Origin: AP-15 sp963732095
GTDB taxonomy: Bacteria > Pseudomonadota > Alphaproteobacteria > ATCC43930 > CGMCC-115725
Length of the DNA: 64,000 nt
Direction of reading: 5' to 3'
NCBI GenBank assembly: GCA_963732095.1
Contig: CAVSZA010000013.1
Location: forward strand, 1-64,000
In this document: one piece after another, positions 61,020 through 64,000 of the stretch
Layout: each line of letters begins with the position of its first letter
Numbering within the stretch: the stretch's first letter is position 1
The notes under the pieces: model-generated
What the model was told of the DNA's origin: nothing
Database searches by the model: none
The model's input: the letters and a program-made list of their open reading frames with translations, nothing else
Position numbers and translations under genes: made by a program

Positions 61020-61352
61020 TCATGGAATGATCTCCAGGAATGCGATCTTCCCGCGCTCAAGGCGAAAGAAGAACCGCAGGTCGACTGGGCTGCCTGGAAA
61101 GTTGCCGGTCAACCGGCTCGTGACTACCGTCGTTCCGTCCCGCTGGTCCAGGGTCAACGGTTCGCTGGTATAGGTGTATTTGGTCGAGGATTCGGTCTTC
61201 CATTGCTTGATGGCCAGGATGCCGGTGTAGGTGTGGCCTTCATCCTTCACCACGGCGTCTTTCGTGAAGCACCCCGCGATGGCCTCGCTGTCTCGTTTGT
61301 CGGCACCGAAATAGGCAGCGATCGGTTCCGGCAGGTTAAGTCGTTCGGTCAT
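61020..61352 (-). CDS. SnoaL-like/NTF2-fold small protein
   Basis: 110 residues from ATG 61352 with TGGAGG at 5 bases. NTF2 cone fold: LPEPIAAYFGADKRDSEAIA, GCFTKDAVVKDEGHTYTGIL, AIKQWKTESSTKYTYTSEPL, LTGNFPGSPVDLRFFFRLER. Related proteins are SnoaL-type cyclases, dehydratases or plain binding proteins. It is transcribed divergently from the LysR regulator, whose likely operator lies between them, so it is a probable LysR target. Confidence 0.85.
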   Translation of the reverse strand: MTERLNLPEPIAAYFGADKRDSEAIAGCFTKDAVVKDEGHTYTGILAIKQWKTESSTKYTYTSEPLTLDQRDGTTVVTSRLTGNFPGSPVDLRFFFRLERGKIAFLEIIP

Positions 61353-61409
61353 GACGGCCTCCATCAGTTTGCGATGAGGCGAGAATGATGCCTCCCAACC
61401 AATTAGATA

Positions 61410-61450
61410 ATGCTCTATAATATGACTAGGCTACTTAGGAAGTAGAGCAT
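61410..61450. promoter_or_regulatory. Inverted repeat in divergent LysR promoter region
   Basis: ATGCTCTA (61410-61417) and TAGAGCAT (61443-61450) are perfect inverted arms 25 bases apart, in an AT-rich 99-base spacer between the divergent SnoaL-like and lysR genes. The second arm overlaps the region just before the lysR start. Plausible autoregulatory site. Confidence 0.5.
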
Positions 61451-61451
61451 A

Positions 61452-62354
61452 ATGCGAGGGTCGGATTACGCCGAACTGAAGGCGTTTGCCGCCGTCGTCG
61501 AGCGGGCGAGCTTCGCGCGCGCCGCCGATCATCTCGGACTTTCACCCTCGGCGCTCAGTCAGACCATCCGTCAACTGGAAACGCGCCTCGGCGTGCGTCT
61601 GCTCAATCGCACTACGCGCAGCGTGGCACCCACATCAGCGGGTGCTCGCCTCTATGAGCGTATCGAGCCGCTGATGCTGGAGTTGGACTCGGCGGTAGCC
61701 GAGGCCGTCGAGGCCACTGGCCGAACGGCAGGAACGCTGCGTATCAACACACTTGGCATGGCAGCCAACAAGCTTATTGCACCGAGGCTGGGTCGATTTC
61801 ATCGAGCCTATCCTCAGGTTGTGCTCGACATTGTGATTGATGATGGATTGAACGACATCGTGGCTGGTCGTTTCGACGCGGGCATTCGCGTTGGCGAACG
61901 TCTGGAAAAGGACATGATCGCCGTTCGTCTGACGCCAGATGTGGAAATGACCGCTGTGGCATCACCCGACTACCTGGCACGCCACGGGGAGCCGAAAACC
62001 CCGACCGACCTGCATCGTCATGTCTGCATCAACTGGCGTTTTCCCGGCAGCGGGGCGCTCCATCGCTGGGGATTCGAGAAAAGGGGCAAGAAGCTTGAGA
62101 TCGGCGTGGAGGGAGCGTTGATCTCGAACCACCAGGAAATTGTGGTTGAAGGTGCATTGCAGGGCCTTGGTATCCTCTACGCCTACGATGATGAGCGCAT
62201 TCATGGCTTGATCATACGAGGGCAACTGAAGCGCGTTCTGACCGACTGGTCGGTGACACTTCCTGGGCTCTTCCTCTACTATTCGAACCGACGTCTTCAG
62301 CAACCGGCACTACGGGCCTTTATCGACTGTCTGCTTGACCGAAATGCAACCTAG
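61452..62354 (+). CDS. LysR-family transcriptional regulator
   Basis: 300 residues. N-terminal winged helix: YAELKAFAAVVERASFARAA, DHLGLSPSALSQTIRQLETR, LGVRLLNRTTRSVAPTSAGA. The effector domain runs from GTLRINTLGMAANKLIAPRL to the end, with FDAGIRVGERLEKDMIAVRL typical of the CrgA/YafC subgroup. Divergent from the SnoaL-like gene; the truncated monooxygenase downstream converges on it. Confidence 0.93.
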   Translation: MRGSDYAELKAFAAVVERASFARAADHLGLSPSALSQTIRQLETRLGVRLLNRTTRSVAPTSAGARLYERIEPLMLELDSAVAEAVEATGRTAGTLRINTLGMAANKLIAPRLGRFHRAYPQVVLDIVIDDGLNDIVAGRFDAGIRVGERLEKDMIAVRLTPDVEMTAVASPDYLARHGEPKTPTDLHRHVCINWRFPGSGALHRWGFEKRGKKLEIGVEGALISNHQEIVVEGALQGLGILYAYDDERIHGLIIRGQLKRVLTDWSVTLPGLFLYYSNRRLQQPALRAFIDCLLDRNAT

Positions 62355-62434
62355 CTGAGCGGCTCTCAAGGCCTAAGGCGGCACACGCTTTGAACGTGAG
62401 TGGCCAGGGAACGTCTCAGGCCGCCGCTTTCCAC

Positions 62435-63193
<759 letters not shown>

Positions 63194-63561
63194 GACTGTT
63201 TCCTTCGTTGCGACACGCGGCCAAAATTCGCGGCGGGCCGCCGGCGGTTCCATCGCCGGGGCAATCTACCGCTTCAACAAGCATCGATAAGCTAGCTCAA
63301 CCCCCATCCGGCAAGACAAGCAAATGCCGAATACGGCATCGGCGCTTCTGGACACCGCGACTGAACCGGCAATCTTGTGGAGGGGTGACAGCTGAAAATC
63401 GGTTCAGGCCCACAACCGGTTATGCAGCCGCGCGTGTCGCGAACAGCGTCACGGCGGAGGGCGCGGAGGGCTAGGGCGGTCTCTATCGCCGCTGCGCGCT
63501 TGTTCCGGTCCGAGGGCAAGACCCTCGGCGCTCCTCGCCGCGGACCGAGATAGGCCGCTGA
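63194..63561. other. Intergenic, nothing recognised
   Basis: Spacer between the monooxygenase start and the second SDR copy. No gene or repeat found. Confidence 0.45.
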
Positions 63562-64000
63562 TCAACTTAGTGGGCGCAATTCGGGGTTCTCGAGAGAGAG
63601 GCGTTCGGTCCACCCCGCCGCGCGGGCGAATTCATCGAAGAACGCGATGTCGTAGGCGCGTTCCGGCGACTGGCGCACCATTTCGTCGATCTTGTGAGCA
63701 TCCGCCCCGACGAGAATGCGCCAGCGATCGGCCTTGACGCCGTCGAGGATGATCGTCGCGGCCTGTGACGCGCTGGTCAGCGCTTCGTCGCGAAAACGCC
63801 GGTCGAGCTCTACCACCAGGTTACGCAACTGATCGTCCGACAGCTGCGAGACGTCGCGGCCCAGCAAAGCAAAGCGCTCCCGCGCCTGCGCGAGACCGGC
63901 AGCGTCAATCCCGTCCGCTTCGCGATCGCCGCTGTGGATCTTGCGCGTGTTGGCGCGGATCGAGGTCCCGATCTGGCCGGGCATGACGACCGAGCATTTG
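63562..64000 (-). CDS. SDR family oxidoreductase (copy 2, cut by window edge)
   Basis: The last ~145 codons of a near-identical paralogue of the SDR at 35616-36623: SVVMPGQIGTSIRANTRKIH, RFALLGRDVSQLSDDQLRNL, ILVGADAHKIDEMVRQSPER, ending ENPELRPLS. It differs from copy 1 at a handful of positions (e.g. READGIDAAGL versus RELDAIDAAGL). The dehydrogenase core lies beyond the window. Confidence 0.88.
   Translation of the reverse strand, partial: KCSVVMPGQIGTSIRANTRKIHSGDREADGIDAAGLAQARERFALLGRDVSQLSDDQLRNLVVELDRRFRDEALTSASQAATIILDGVKADRWRILVGADAHKIDEMVRQSPERAYDIAFFDEFARAAGWTERLSLENPELRPLS
63571..64000. repeat. Long duplication, copy 2 (SDR 3' part)
   Basis: Partner of 35625-36054, same orientation, about 28 kb away, continuing off the window. 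Confidence 0.92.

Overview
The window is high-GC DNA, most likely from an alphaproteobacterium (compatible with Hyphomicrobiales/Rhodospirillales-like soil or water lineages; not assignable to genus by eye). Pointers are the MlaC, DUF502, DUF2955/HlyD and DUF3141-Pta-FabI-AckA sets, an FNR/FixK-type box, PEP-CTERM proteins, and GC-rich palindromic micro-elements. No rRNA, CRISPR array or complete tRNA was seen.

Layout. 1-16 kb is envelope and transport: the start of an RND efflux pump with its adaptor, several small secreted proteins (two asparagine/glycine-repeat proteins, two near-identical cysteine-pair peptides, a lipoprotein with an internally duplicated signal peptide), two paralogous AraC regulators, a DUF2955/HlyD export pair, an AI-2E family permease, a two-helix ion channel, a frameshifted CPA2 antiporter, MlaC and DUF502. 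16.9-22.7 kb is an intact five-gene operon (PhaC-like DUF3141 hydrolase, phosphate acetyltransferase, enoyl-ACP reductase, acetate kinase, a small conserved protein) behind a perfect FNR/FixK-type palindrome, which suggests acyl-phosphate/PHA-linked metabolism under low oxygen. 22.7-29.5 kb is a graveyard of gene fragments with decayed IS256 and IS110 copies. 29.7-31.2 kb is an isolated B12-binding radical SAM gene. 31.8-35.2 kb is an IS3-type element interrupted by a group II intron and by micro-palindromes. 35.6-42.1 kb has an SDR, an IS630 copy, a tRNA-Ser 3' fragment (att-like) flanked by two integrases, an acetyltransferase and another SDR. 44.4-47.6 kb is a small regulon: a TetR regulator, a GrdB-family protein with an in-frame TGA best read as selenocysteine, a HAD hydrolase and a truncated peroxiredoxin, with two matching palindromic operators. 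47.8-53.6 kb is a second graveyard (PEP-CTERM, split IS256, coxM/coxL, cyclase and binding-protein remnants). 53.7-64 kb is a set of small catabolic genes (two alpha/beta hydrolases, an amidohydrolase, a PEP-mutase/isocitrate lyase family protein, cupins, SnoaL-like, LysR, a truncated Baeyer-Villiger monooxygenase, a second copy of the SDR).

Main discoveries to check: (1) the GrdB-like selenoprotein with a SECIS-like hairpin directly after the TGA; (2) a family of palindromic insertions, mostly 23 bp, found at nine places, all inside transposase genes; (3) the nested IS3/group II intron/micro-palindrome structure; (4) a six-copy dispersed motif resembling a tRNA T-arm. Many genes carry single frameshifts. 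Where the rest of the gene is healthy (CPA2 antiporter, PEP-mutase family, one cupin) a sequencing error cannot be excluded; the chimeric fragments are real rearrangements.
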